NCBI GenBank assembly: GCA_000708835.1
Contig: DF237048.1
Span: 142,396-206,395, forward strand
Reading direction: 5' to 3'
DNA length: 64,000 nucleotides
Origin: Klebsormidium nitens
Taxonomy: Eukaryota; Streptophyta; Klebsormidiophyceae; Klebsormidiales; Klebsormidiaceae
Part shown: positions 49,557 to 61,406 of the stretch, one piece after another
Layout of the letters: every line of letters begins with the position of its first letter
Position numbering within the stretch: position 1 is the first letter of the stretch
The notes under the pieces: generated by a model
What the model saw: the letters and a program-made list of their open reading frames with translations, nothing else
Told to the model about the DNA's origin: nothing
The model's database searches: none
Made by a program: the position numbers and the translations under genes

Positions 49557-51088
49557 TGTGTTGGATTATGATGTGTCCAAAATAAACTTGGTTGAGTAAG
49601 GCTAGACTTGGGTTATGAAAGCAGTGTCACTGGCTGATTGGGACGTGTGGCAGGATGTGGGCGGAAGCTGTGGCGCACCGGCGAGCGGCTGCTGAGGCTA
49701 GCTCTGCAGTTACGCTCGGTATACCTTCTGAGACTGGAGCGAGCTAGCAGGGTGTGCAAGAGACGCCCGGGCTGGAGGTGACATGCGCTCTGATTGTGGG
49801 TTGAGGAGCTCAGACAGTGGCGTTAAGTGTGATGCACAGACAACAAGTTGGCTAAGAGAGCGTTTTGAGGACCGCCAGCTTCTGTTTTCAGTGTTTTGCG
49901 TGCCACAGCGAGGTCACAGCTAGCAACAACCCGCAAGTACCCAATCCTCCAACCCAAAGCAGTGCAAATCTGGTATGGCCTGCAATCACACGCTCTCAAA
50001 TTGCCGCCAGCACTGGGCACTAAATGATCTGCAACACGCACTCAATCCGCAGTATCCGACTTGCAGCACCCCATGTGACCAACTTAAAGCGGAAGTTTGA
50101 GTTAATTGGGTACGCGACATGCGGAACTGATCGAGTGAGGTTTTCCCAAGCTTCTCAGTCAGATACGTCAGCGAGGCGTGCACCAGCAGTGACGCTGACG
50201 CCTGAAAACACTCCATGCATGATGCACTGCTGAGTTCTGGAACGTCTTCCCACATTGGTAAGCTTTGCCTCGGAGGGTCCGACATGACGTCAGAGGATTC
50301 TTCGCGCTTCCATTGATGACGCAGGCGGCAGGTACGGATACCGTACATATGCCAGTGATGGCGCACAAACCGCCGGCGAGGTAGTAGGCTACGACCAGGC
50401 CGCGGCCCAAGCCGCCCTAGGGCTTGGGATGGAGCTCCAGATGGGAAGGCACTGCACAACATACATACCGTCTGCGGGCTGACAGTGAGAGCCCATGGTT
50501 CGCACCAAATGGCAGCTCTGCGTTAGCCGTTAGGTTATGTCAGTCAGGATGTCCCTATGAAGGCAGTAACCCGGGTAGTGATCGGATTCAGTGACGTAGT
50601 CGTCTTAAACACCTATCATGACTGACAATGAAAAGCGAAGCTTAACATCATGCATGGCCATATGCGTTCCTGGCAAGGACAGCATAGCTTGCAAATCCAA
50701 AAAATCCGGGTACTATAGATTGAAAAGAGGCCCTGGATGCATACGCTATCCTGAATGCATCATTCCCAGGCTCACTGCCCAGAAAACTATATTAGAGCCA
50801 TTGGACATTGACAGAAACTTCTGAAAAATAAAGTACGTTGCATGGTTACTACGTCTGTCCAAGATGCATGGGTCCGCATGCGTGACTGCACTGCCATCGG
50901 ATGGAGTGAAGATGACCGCAAACCCCAGCTACTTGATGCCAGCAATGTGTATTGAGTCAGGTTCGTGCCGAATTCCCACTACGTGCGTGCGCTGATCCTA
51001 TCTGTGACTCAAATCACAGTTGCATCCTGGTCTCCCATGAACATATGTACGTACAACTTCATGTGCTTCGAATTGCGACCCGCTCGTG
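49557..51088. other. Intergenic region, one weak hydrophobic open frame
   Basis: These 1.5 kb lie between the SDR start and the F-box gene end, both on the minus strand. The region should contain the SDR promoter. No TATA box or telo-box was seen. A minus-strand frame at 50410-50168 contains a hydrophobic stretch and is listed separately. The rest shows no recognisable coding sequence. Confidence 0.5.
50168..50410 (-). other. Possible small membrane-protein exon
   Basis: The frame contains GLVVAYYLAGGLCAITGI, a plausible single membrane helix followed by TVSVPA, in a GC-rich patch (50370-50420) like those of real exons here. No ATG start or partner exon could be assigned, and a longer frame on the same strand (50462-49986) overlaps it. 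It may be chance. Confidence 0.15.
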
Positions 51089-54000
51089 CTAACAGCCTCT
51101 AACTTTGCAGCCTTTCCGCAGTCCTAGCTTTTCTAGTCGCTGGCTAAGCTTGATCCTCGTAACGAAGACCTTCCGCAGCGAAGTCGAAGCTTCCAGTGCC
51201 AGGTTAATTGCCTTGTCCGTTAGTTTGGGGCAGTCCTGCAAACGAGCAAATCTACCAGATCAGGAACGGCGGTAGGACATTCAATACAGCCTTGAAATTG
51301 CTTGCAGCCAATGAGAGCATAATCGCCGCCTGCCTCGCTTCAGTCGTCTACGAACTCTTCAGATGACGTCCTTATCGTCGCAAACGACCCTTGTTATATG
51401 AGTGGCTTTCGCTGAACTGATCTGAGGTTGAATTTCCCAGGATGCCTAGTTGGACGGGCAAAGCTCTAATGGCTGCCTTTCTTCGGAGTTCTCGTTTTCG
51501 AAATCGTGCTTCCTACCGAGCGCCTTGCAGAAATCGTAAGGGCACCAGGCAAACCATCTTGGGATGATACGGGAGTTTAGGGGACCAAGTTGAAACAGTA
51601 AAAACCAGGGAGGATGCAATATGCCAACAAAGAGAAGGGATGGAAAACGAACCAAACCCTTTGAGAAGCATCTGTTCCTGCGGCCTTTTCAGCACTATCC
51701 GGCTCCCATGTCTTGAAATGAAAGACGCTGTCCCCTACCCAGACCCCTCAACCCATTCAAACCCCCGCCACCACCGCTGACTGTAACTCCGGCGAAAACC
51801 AACTTGATTACGTACTATTGTGATTGTAACCGGAACGCAACTGACCCGTAACCGTAAGCCTAATCAACGTAACAAGCGTAAACCAAAACCCTGAACCCAC
51901 CTGTATGTCCAGGACTGCCAGGCCCTTACACCCCACCACCATCGCGAGAAGCCCCTCCCGCTCCAGGTGTCTATTCCCACTGATGTCGACATTCTCCAGG
52001 TTCGGACAGCGCTCGGCAAGCGTCCGAAGGGGTCCGGCCTTTAGGGAGCACCCGCTGACGTCAAGCTCACGTAAGCGGTGACAGGGCGGGCCGGGTTCGA
52101 GCGTGTCGATATTCGGAATCTGGTATAGCATCAGCTTTTCTAGCTTGGTGCACTTGTCGAGGATCTGTAGGGGGGAAAAGGCTCAGGTTGGCTGCAGTAG
52201 GTGTCAGATGCGGGTTTCAATCGTTGACGCAGGTGTCGTTAGAAAACTTCAGCTTGTAGACATGTCCAGCATCTAGACAGACTACAAGTTTGCCAAATTT
52301 GTCGGCACAAGCTGTGGGGAAAGTAACGGACGGTTGCGAAGCGACCCGCTCTTTCCGCTGCACTCCTCGAAGGTCTGCAGCTACAACGACCTTACTGACA
52401 AAGCATTTTCACGTGCTCGGACCTAACACTTCTCGAGCACTGAAGCATTGGCTTTCTAGGGTGTTGCAGGTGTGCAATGCAAGAAGCCAACCAGCGGGGA
52501 TGTTTCCCTCCCAGAGCTTGTCAGGCTCTGCTCGGTACAGCAATAGCTTGCTACACGTGTCGAGCATCACAAGCAAGATAAGCAAAGCTTTTCATGCTTC
52601 GAGGAATCGGTTGCTTGCACTCAGGAAGGATATGGACGACACTTGAACAGCTGAGCAAGCTGACGCGAGAGTGTCGATGACGCTGGACAAGCATCCTGAG
52701 GTTACAAACGAAGGAGGAAGCCAACGCACAAGCAAAAAGCTTCCTGCAGCCGAACACCGACAGCCCGACCACTTGTTCGAACTTTTCAAATCGTCGAGAA
52801 GCAGTCAAGCTTCAGAATGCACGAATTACCTAAAAAGAAGAAAATGCATAGGCGAATCTAGGCCAGAAAGAAAGGAAGGAGAGGAGACACGTACGTGCGA
52901 GAACCCAAGCCCGCTCGCATCGAAGCAGTCTCCAGCCTCGAGAAACGTGAGCGCCGAGCAGTGAAGCGCGATCGACTGGAGCGACTCATCCTCCATCCAC
53001 TCGCACTGGGAGACGGCCAGGCTGTGCAGCTTGGGCCACGGAGCGCCTGAAATTGGGTTACATGAGAAAGCTTAGGTTAGAAGAGTCGGTTAAGGTTGAC
53101 CATAACCTTACAATCGGCGCCTCATCCTCCATCCACTTGAAGTTGGCACTGAAAGGGGGCCAGGCTGTGGACTTGGGCCAAGGAGGACCTGTAATCGGTT
53201 TAGATGAGGAAGGTCTCGTTAAAAGGTTCGGTTAAGGTGACCACAATCATGAAAAGGGCGACTGGTCCTCCATCCACTCGCACTAGAAGACGGGCAGGCT
53301 ATGCAGCTTGGGCCACGAAGCGCCTGGGTTTGAGTTAGAGAAAGGAAGGTCGGGTTAGCCCCGTAATGACGATACAAGCGGGGCACTTTAGTGAGTGGTT
53401 CATCGCAAGCGATGGGGGAACCTGTGACAAGGACAACTGAAGCATTTCGGGTTAGTAGATCAGGTAAAATTGAGAATCGTTAGAAAGAAAGGGCGCTTCA
53501 ACAAGGCAAGGCTGATTGAACAGGTGGAGCTTCTAAAAGGCGTCACATCGGTTGAAATCGATAAGACTCCCGCAACAATATGGAGCAGGGGAAGAAGGCT
53601 GTAAAGGTGACGGAACAGAAAGAGATGGAAGGACAAATGGAAAGATGACACCGAAATGAAAGGAAGGGAGACAGTGACGAAGCGAGAAGGATAGAAGACG
53701 GGAGACGCATCAAAATTGACAAAGGAGGTGAAGAAACGTTCCGACGTTTAGGCCAGATAGGCAACACTAAGCAGACGGACAGAAGCAGACCACACCGTAT
53801 GGCCTACCTGATTGGAACGAGTCTCGGCCCGTGTTCCCAACCCCGGCCCCCCGGATAACTAGCTCTTCCATCTGCCCCCCCCGAAATTTCCCCAGCTCTA
53901 ACAACCCCCTGTCCGTAACCTCGAGACACCCGCTGATTTTGAGCACCTTTAGCGAGATGCAACTAACCGCTAACATGCCCAAACCCAGGTCCTCTAACCC

Positions 54001-56472
54001 GGTACACTCCATGAGGTTAAGGTGGGTTAGCGTGAACTTGGCGGGCCCTTTGAGGCACATCTTCCAGACGGGAAGGTAGGGCTGCTCCGGCTCCGACTTG
54101 CACCGATTCAGGTTAAGCTTAACCAGGGTCTTCGAATGCAAACCCAGTTGCACGAACCACTGCGGGCCCAACATGTTTCCTGACAGGTCCAGCTCGGTTA
54201 GCCCCGTGCATTGCTTTAACACTTGACCTAACCCTGCCGACGTCACCTTCTCCCCCACGCTGATGCAAGCGAGGCTGAGCTCCGTCAGTTTCGGGCAGTG
54301 CTTCGCGACATTGAGCAAACCAGCGTCGGTCACGTTCTCGCAGAACGACAGGTCCAGCGTGGTTAGAGTTTGCGCGCACTGCCCGGATGCTACCCCGTCC
54401 AAACCGTGGTCCGAAAGCTCGCACAGTGCAGAGCAGTCTTTCAGCAGGAGCGTTTGGAGCTGCTTACAAGAATGGGCAATAGATGCGACTGCCGAATCGA
54501 TATCACCCAAACCTTCCTTGGCACCACCCCCCTTTTTGGCCCCACCCGCACCCCCCGGTTTGCTACTCTCTGCCCCATTTGCTTCCGCGTCAAGTAAGCT
54601 GTACCCGAAGCGAAACTCGTTGCCCCAGGAATCGTACTCGCACTCGACCATCAGCCGGTGGCTAAGGAACTCACTGAACGGCGGACCAGACTTGTAATAC
54701 GCTCCTTCAGAACTACTTTCTCCCCCGCTGTCTTTTCCACCGCTGTCGTTTCCCCCACTGTCGTCGCCGCCGCTTCCTCCGGCTCCGCCGTCTTCTGAAC
54801 TGACCGATGGTAATTTGACGGTAAACGCGGCGAGGGCGCACGGTTGGACCGCCAAGACTTTGGCTTTGCCGAGGACGTGGGAGAGGTCTAGGAAGCGCAG
54901 ATTGGGAAGGTACTGGCAAGCGGCAGCAATGCCGTGGAAGGAGAGGCCCTGACACCTGCGAGGGGGGACGAATCCAGGTTTGCCTTTGGATACTTTCCTG
55001 GTCGATTAGTACAGCTTTCAGCGGTCAAGCACCCGGCGAAGGGGGTCTGCCTAGCCTGGAGTGCAGGACGAAAACGGAGGCAATGGTTTGGTCCGGAGTA
55101 GGTCCGGATTGAGTTGCCGGGCCGTGTCTACTACGAGAATTCTTTGTAATGGCACTTAGACTTGCTACTTATGTCAGGGAAGGTATTGGGAGCTGAGGAG
55201 TGTCACTTTCATGCAGGGTTGCCGAAAAGGCACTTTGCATCAAGAAGAATGCCGATTACTTGAGCGACGCGGCATGTCAAGTCAAAAGCCATTTCGTAAG
55301 ACGTTGTTATGTCTGGCAATGCAGCCTGAGAGCATCAGGAAGAGATTGCACCTTGCTTGCAATCCAGGAATGTACAGATCGACTCACAGGTAAAGTTTGA
55401 AAAGTCATCAAGAACAAACTTCCAACGTGCCCATACCTTGGGTTCCAAAGATCGCTGGTCAAGAGTTCTGTCGAGGAAAGAAGTTCAAGGCAAAGACTCA
55501 CCTCGAAAGGCCGAGCTCGAGGAGACGCGGCCCGCACGCTTGGGCGAGCGCGCTCAGGCCTGCATCCGAGAAGCTGTCCTGCCAGCTCAGGTAGATGGAC
55601 GTCAGGTTTGGGCACAGGAGGGGTAGTGTCCGCAGGTCTGAGTCGCGTACGAACGGCGCGGAGGAGAGATAGAGGGTGTGGAGGCCAGGGCCAAAGCGAC
55701 GCAGAACCTGTGCAGGAAATGAGGATGCTGAGGTCCTAAAGCATGACTTGGGGATGCGGGTTGATTTCAGACCTAATCGTCGCCGTTGGCTTCTTCAAAC
55801 AGGGTTTGAGACGAGGTTGGTGACAAGGGTCCGGAATAATCAGCAGGGCAATGGAATTCCAATTGAGTACAGCTTTGAAAATTGAGTAGTCTGCTGTAAG
55901 TTTGGCTCGATTTGGCTTGATTTCCTCTTTCAGCCCAAGTGTTGGTGTGCACATCAGAATGAAATTCGAAGTTGCACTTGCACTCTCTCAATAGTCTGCT
56001 TTGCAGTGATGCTCTATTACTCGCGCCCGTCGCCCTTGATAAGTTTTCCCTCCTTCCCTCCGCAGCATCTCTCTGAAACCAACAGGCATTCTTTGAAGGC
56101 ACGGAATCCTTCGAGCATTGCTGCCAAGTTTCCTTCTTCCAATGAGCACAAAAACATGCAAGGGTCAAGCCTAGGCCAAGTGCTTCACTTCATAACAGGC
56201 TTCCTAAATTCTTTCCCATCACCCTGGCATCAAGAGCAGGGTCCGCTTTCACTGACACTGCACTCTCACCTGAGTCATCCTCTGCCCCCCCGCTCTCCTC
56301 GTGACATGCAATTTGGTGCAGGCCCCAGCGGCCAGCCTGCGCCACCGCTTAGAGACGAGGGAGAGAGCTTCCCAGTCGCCCTGCCGCTCTAGTTGCTGGA
56401 ACACGCGCATCAGGACGTCGTCGGGGAGGGCCGCTTCAATGGCGCTCGGACCACTTGGCTCGAATTGGGGCT
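51089..56472 (-). CDS. F-box/leucine-rich-repeat protein (SCF ubiquitin ligase adaptor), 5' end unresolved
   Basis: The product is a substrate-recognition subunit that would bind SKP1 through its F-box and a target through its LRRs. Minus-strand exons are 56472-56306, 55707-55502, 54955-53808, 53046-52895, 52164-51901 and 51235-51089, about 695 codons. The F-box lies at the start (ALPDDVLMRVFQQL, then LSLVSKRWRRLAAG). More than ten cysteine-containing LRRs follow, with cores such as LTTLDLSFCENVTDAGL, LTELDLSGN, LKVLKISGCLEVTDRGL and LRELDVSGC. A Gly/Ser/Asp-rich insert (SGGDDSGGNDSGGKDSGGES) and a Gly/Lys-rich stretch interrupt the LRRs in the large exon. The first exon begins after an AG in phase 1, so the start codon lies further upstream; an ATG near 56535 with a short intron is one option. 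Two introns hold decoy exon copies. Confidence 0.85.
52165..52590 (-). repeat. Degenerate copies of an F-box/LRR exon start in its upstream intron
   Basis: The exon that starts at 52164 (ATCCTCGACAAGTGCACC) has eroded copies upstream. They are near 52272 (ATGCTGGACATGTCTACAAG after CTAG), 52439 (TGCTCGAGAAGTGTTAGG after CAG) and 52567 (ATGCTCGACACGTGTAGCAA, acceptor AG lost). Spacing is about 108, 167 and 128 bp. Each match is short, so this array is less certain than the others. Confidence 0.6.
53000..53335 (-). repeat. Tandem copies of another F-box/LRR acceptor and exon start
   Basis: The true exon starts at 53046. Copies start at about 53188 (after ATTACAG) and 53323 (after CCCAG). In plus-strand view all share a TCCATCCACT block, a CAGGCT block and TTGGGCCA in the same order and spacing. 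The second copy keeps the exon sequence for about 40 bp with an in-frame TAG. Flanking GGTTAG/GGTTAAGG motifs also repeat. Spacing is 142 and 135 bp. Confidence 0.85.
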
Positions 56473-57269
56473 CTGCAAGGTTGATGTGCGCAACGTTGAA
56501 AGGTGGCTAGGATCCTTCACTTGTGCCTTCGATCAAAAGCATCGAGTTTGATGCATAGTGCAATTGCAGGATGGTTTAGTGCACTGACTTTCGTCCTTCA
56601 ATTCCACAAGATGTTTCTTATGTAGGCATTTTGCAAAATAGAAAGAATGATTCTATTGGAGGTGGCGAGAAGTGTTAAGAAGTACTCGTGGCACTTTTGT
56701 GCAATTGGCTGCCCTCATTCAAAACTGTGAGGTCATGCCGAATCTCTGAACAGAGGTTCTCTTTGACTTTTTTCAAGGGAGCACCCCATCCTGACAGCTA
56801 CACGGGCGAAAACAATGTACACAAGGGAAGCAGTCAAAGGATGTCCCAAAGTTTGCTTGCTCTAGGGCCACCAAACATCAGGGTGATCCAACAAGCACCA
56901 GCAAAATCCTGCAACTTATCTGATGATAGAGTGCAAGAAGTCCAGAGGCACTCACCATCTGTCACAAATGTTGCCCTGCGCATGCATTTTCCACTTCTGA
57001 GCTCCATTGTTGGCCTGGAATAAAACTGCAGAAGCTGGGAAAGAAGCTTTGCAAACGTTCAACTTCATGCAAGTTCAACCGTAACGTTCAAGACGTGCAA
57101 ATCCAGCAGCAGAAGTTTTAGGGTTTGAAAGCTGGCTTTTAGGTTGCGCTTTTAGGGTTTCTTTGGCAGGTCTGCGCAGAGGGGAACTGAACGTACCTTG
57201 GCAGTTTAGGAGCAGAATTCTAGGCACTTGGTTGGCGCTTTCTGCCGCAACTTTGCATTATCTGCCACA
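56473..57269. promoter_or_regulatory. Divergent promoter region of F-box/LRR and MMTAG2 with two telo-boxes
   Basis: TTTTAGGGTTT (the reverse complement of the AAACCCTA telo-box) occurs at 57116-57126 and 57150-57160, 34 bp apart and 110-154 bp upstream of the MMTAG2 ATG. The region also holds the missing 5' part of the F-box gene. No TATA box is evident. The plus-strand frame 56688-57023 has no recognised domain. Confidence 0.45.
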
Positions 57270-60029
57270 ATGTTCCATCCAAGCAGGGGTGGTGTTCGTG
57301 GTGGGAAAGACCGTAAGTGTACAGCTCTCCTTTGCTTGTGCGATCGGGAGGTTGTCTTCAATTTGCAGCTGCTCGTCTGTGCAAACCCTGTCACAACGGG
57401 GAATGTCTTGATGGACTCGTCTGATGCCTGCTCGTGGTTGCACCTCGCTCGCTCAATTGCTTACTCATTCATTCACTTGATTAATCAGTCCTGGTGGTGC
57501 ATCGGCTGTTGTCAGAGGGTGTGCTCAGATAGTGTGCTTCTCCTTTTTCCACAGAGTTCAGCTGGGACAATGTGAAGTCCGACAAGGACCGCGAGAACTA
57601 CTTGGGGCACTCCCTCAAGGCGCCTGTCGGAAGATGGCAGAAAGGTGAGCACTCCTCGCCTGCTGATCGCTTCCGTGCCCATCCAGCGAAGGGCAATTCA
57701 GGGGCGTTGGGGATCATCGGATCATCGATACTGGCGCGCTTTGGTATGGTGCTGCATACTCCCTTGAAGGTTCTGGCATGTTCTGCTTGTTCTACGATTC
57801 TTTATCAATCGCAACTCAACTCAACCTTGTAGCTCATCTTCACACCATCTTGCGAGGACTATTGGTCAACTGCAGGTCATCCTTGCAAAATCTCTGGCGA
57901 TCAACGAGAACCTAAAAGTCTGGGGACCACAGAAAAGCTTCCTTGCTATTTTGGGCTCTTTTTGCTCTTTCTCCAGAAAATCCACAGCAATCACAGACCA
58001 GTGACCAGCTCTTAACCAATCTTTGACCAGGCAAGGACTTGCTTTGGTACACTCGCGAAAAGGGGGGCACCCCCATGACGGCCGCAGAGATCGACGCCTC
58101 CGAAGCGGAGCAGAGGCGAGCGGAGATCCAGCGGGTCAAAGACGAAGAGGAACAATTGATGCGCGAGGCGCTGGGGTTAGCGCCAAAGCGGGCGCAGCGG
58201 CCGACGGGTCATATCGACAAGAAGGACGCAGAGCAGCTGTTCAAGCGGGAGAAGGCGCAGGAGGAAGTGCGGGAGGGGGAGCGAGTGCAGGGCCTCGGCT
58301 TTGGCCCGTAAGTTGCCGTTTGTAGTCTTGGTGGTTTGCAAGATGCATTTCAAAGTTACAAGCACCACTCGAGAAGGACGAGAAGCTTCTTAGATTTGTT
58401 GAGGAAGGGTCTGTGCACCTGTTGAAAAGGGTCTCTATTGCTGCAGCAAATTTTGTAGTTGAGTCGGGTATACGACAGCAGGACCAAAGGACAAGATTCT
58501 CGACTTCTTCTCATACCATAGTCCCTATGTCTCGATTGTAAGGGCTCTGTTCTATTCCTGTTCTGCCCCGCTTTTGCCCTGCTCTTGAAAGTTGACCTGC
58601 CCTCGCCCTGAAAAACGAAAATCGAAGGCGAACGTTGGCGGATCTGGAAAATGACCTGATGATTTCCTAAAGCAATTAGACATCCTTTGCTTTTCTCTCA
58701 ACAGGTCAGTGCACGTTGAGGGCGCAGTTCAGGGGGAGCGCCCAGCAGGAACTCTAGAGGGGGAGGAATTGCCAGCGCCAGCTCATCTGGGCCCTGTCGG
58801 GACAATCGCCAAGATCGAGGATGCCGCGGGTTCTGACGTCATGCTGCCGCCTCCGCCCCGGGGGCCTCCGTCGGCTGCGGCGCTGAAAGAGCAGCGGAGG
58901 GAGGAGCGGAGGCGGAAAAAGGAGGAGAGGCGGGCGGCAAGAAAGGTGTGGAGCACTGTGCTTATGCTGGTTGGGTTCACGTGAATGTTGCTTGTTTTCA
59001 AAAGTCTCGATTCATTTGTAGGTCAAGCGTCTGGGCGTGAGTAATTGTTCTCGTGATAGCCCAGCATGCAAATCCGTCTGTCAAGGGCGGGCTGCAAGCG
59101 TACTGTGAGCTCGGGACTTTGTTTCGAAAAGGGTTGCCTTGACAGGGGCAACGAGGATGGCAGCCTCGATAACAATAAGAGCTTTGATCCATCTGAATGA
59201 CCATTGACGAACCTTCTTTTGGAATGAGCAAGTTACGTACAAGCTGGCACACGACTCTTGATGGTGGAGGTTTGCTTTTACGATACTGGGTCGTTCTTTG
59301 AGAAGCTTGGAACAAGAGACGCTTTGGTGTTAATAACTTTCCTAATTGGGGTCCAGCATTTCCACAGACAGCCGTACTCCTTTGTTACCCTTTGTCCGAA
59401 TGGGCCCACCCGTCAAAAACCTCAGTAATCTTTGCATTGGACTACGGAAATGATTAAGATGTCTCGATGTCTACCTCGCTGGCATGCAGGCTCGGAAGGA
59501 AGAGCGGAAGCGTCGGAAGGAGGAGCGGAAGCGAAGGCGCGAGCAAGAGACCAGCTCGGAGTCGGACAGCGACGCCAGCCACGACAGTAAGAAGAGGCGG
59601 CGCAGATCTCGGAGTATGGGCAGAAGCGAAGGCGACTCAAGCGACCGAGATGAAAACGTAGACACGGAGCGGAGTTTAAGAGTTGAGAACAAAGTAAAAC
59701 GGGGCGGAGAGAGAGGGGAAGGTTATGCCGAGAAGCCAGGGGACAGGGAGCATGAAGTTGGTCGGAGAGAAAACGGCTTTGGAAGAATTGCCAGTGACCG
59801 AGGGACGAGCCCCCGGAAGAGAGGCGCCGAGAGGTCTAAAAACCGTGCAGACGGGCGAAGGGAAAGATCCTTTGCCGAACAAGATGGAAGTGGCGGACGA
59901 AATGGTCGCACAGGGGAGACGGAGTCTCGGAGGGACAAGCAGTACAGCGATAAGATGGTATTAGTCGACGACGGAAGATACAGGAATGTGGACGAAGGAA
60001 CTCGGCACAGGAACGGGGAGAGGAGGTAG
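57270..60029 (+). CDS. MMTAG2 (multiple myeloma tumour-associated protein 2) homologue
   Basis: Exons are 57270-57312, 57555-57644, 58031-58307, 58705-58945 and 59490-60029, with consistent phases and 396 aa. The first 50 residues are the MMtag (kinase phosphorylation) domain: [18 protein letters not shown], then [20 protein letters not shown] and LLWYTR. This is a strongly conserved eukaryotic block whose molecular role is not settled. Residues about 60-135 are charged helix. Residues about 180-215 include PPPPRGPP and a run of [13 protein letters not shown]. The last exon is a basic/serine tail ([25 protein letters not shown]) that resembles nuclear RS-type proteins. A nuclear, RNA-linked role is inference. 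The start is fixed by the domain, which begins directly at Met in this family. Confidence 0.92.
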
Positions 60030-61406
60030 CCCGCTGGCTGAAGCTCCTCTATCCTTAAATACCCTCACTTATGCAGGATTGAGTGTAAAGCAAGGCCGCG
60101 GTTCCACCCGGCTGCTCATCAGCGGCTGGGCGGCTGGCTGGAGCAGCAGTCGCAATCAATCATTTAGCTTCCGTGATGCAGATGTGCAGGAAACCTCGTT
60201 AAGGGCTTTCTTAAGGTGATATTTCAATCATGCTGTCTGAGCGATCCCATATACGTGTTTGCCGAAGTATGAGTCAGCCATGCTGGGTGCAGCTTCACGG
60301 CTGCCCCTTTGGATGCCATGTGCCAAACCTGCCTGAAGTCATGCACGGAGTATCAGGTATTCAAGTCCGCCAGGTCAATGTGTGTTAAGGCGGCCGACCT
60401 CGATTGACACCCATTCGGCTAATTGATCAATGTGTACATTGAGTGTATCCTGATAGGGTTCGCGCCGGCAGGCTGGCCGCACTGATGCAAATCTAAATGG
60501 ACTCACAGACTCACGATCGAAGCTGTGTAGGCTGCGACTTCAGTGGACGGTTGCGGTGTGCATCATAGACGGTACCACAGACAGTCCATCATTTTGTATC
60601 ATATTTGGATGTTAACGATACATATACAATCAATTCGCAAAGATGCCGCGTGCATGCCATGATGACCCGAGCTAGACACGTGTATGCTAGCAGATCGCGG
60701 ATGGACTCGGGGAGAACTTGGACTTCCAAGCCGACCTTAGATCATGACCTCTCCTATGTTAACTAAATAATTCCCGCGCTACAATCGACGGTCTGGGTGA
60801 AGTGAAACCACCAAACTTTGAGTGACCGTAGATATTCAATGCTCGCATGGGGGTTTTATTTGAAGGGGCCGTACCCTTAAGGAATCCACCGAGAGTCCTT
60901 GTTCTCCTTCCATCCGTTCTGAGAGGTTGCCGTCAATGCCGTGTACGCATATTATGAATATATACTTAAATCCGCCATGCATAGCCTGCGCTGCGCTCAG
61001 TCGCGAGCCGCACTGATAGTCTGCGGTTCATTCGGACTGACGGTGCCAGATCACACTAACACATTTGAAAATGAGATCATGAATTGCATGCCAGGGTCCG
61101 CAGGCTTACATGAAGTCGAGCTTGTCGGAGGCGGTCACTCACTAGATTTTGTATTATGAGACAGGTATGAGACAATTGTCAAGAATGTTCCAAAAAGAGT
61201 TGCGCAAGGTTGACTCGACTATCTCTACATGGCCATCATCTACATCTCAACGATTTCCTGCGCATATGACCCTAGGAGTAGATCCGACCAGATTTCCTTG
61301 TCTACTCAGCAAGTGGTTTGAGTGCTAATCGGCGGACGCTGAACATCGTGACGAATCATGATCATGGTGATGAGATAAAGCCCAGGAAATGTGGTCACAA
61401 GAGGAG
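60030..61406. other. Convergent intergenic region, no gene
   Basis: This region lies between the ends of MMTAG2 (plus) and the BTB gene (minus). No frame shows recognised similarity. The ATG frame 60941-61159 (72 aa) looks like chance. Base composition is mixed with AT-rich parts (60595-60650). Confidence 0.5.

Noticed and set aside
49986-50462. 158-codon minus-strand frame upstream of the F-box gene end
   Set aside because: It has no ATG at its start and no recognised domain. The overlapping hydrophobic frame is listed only as a weak possibility.
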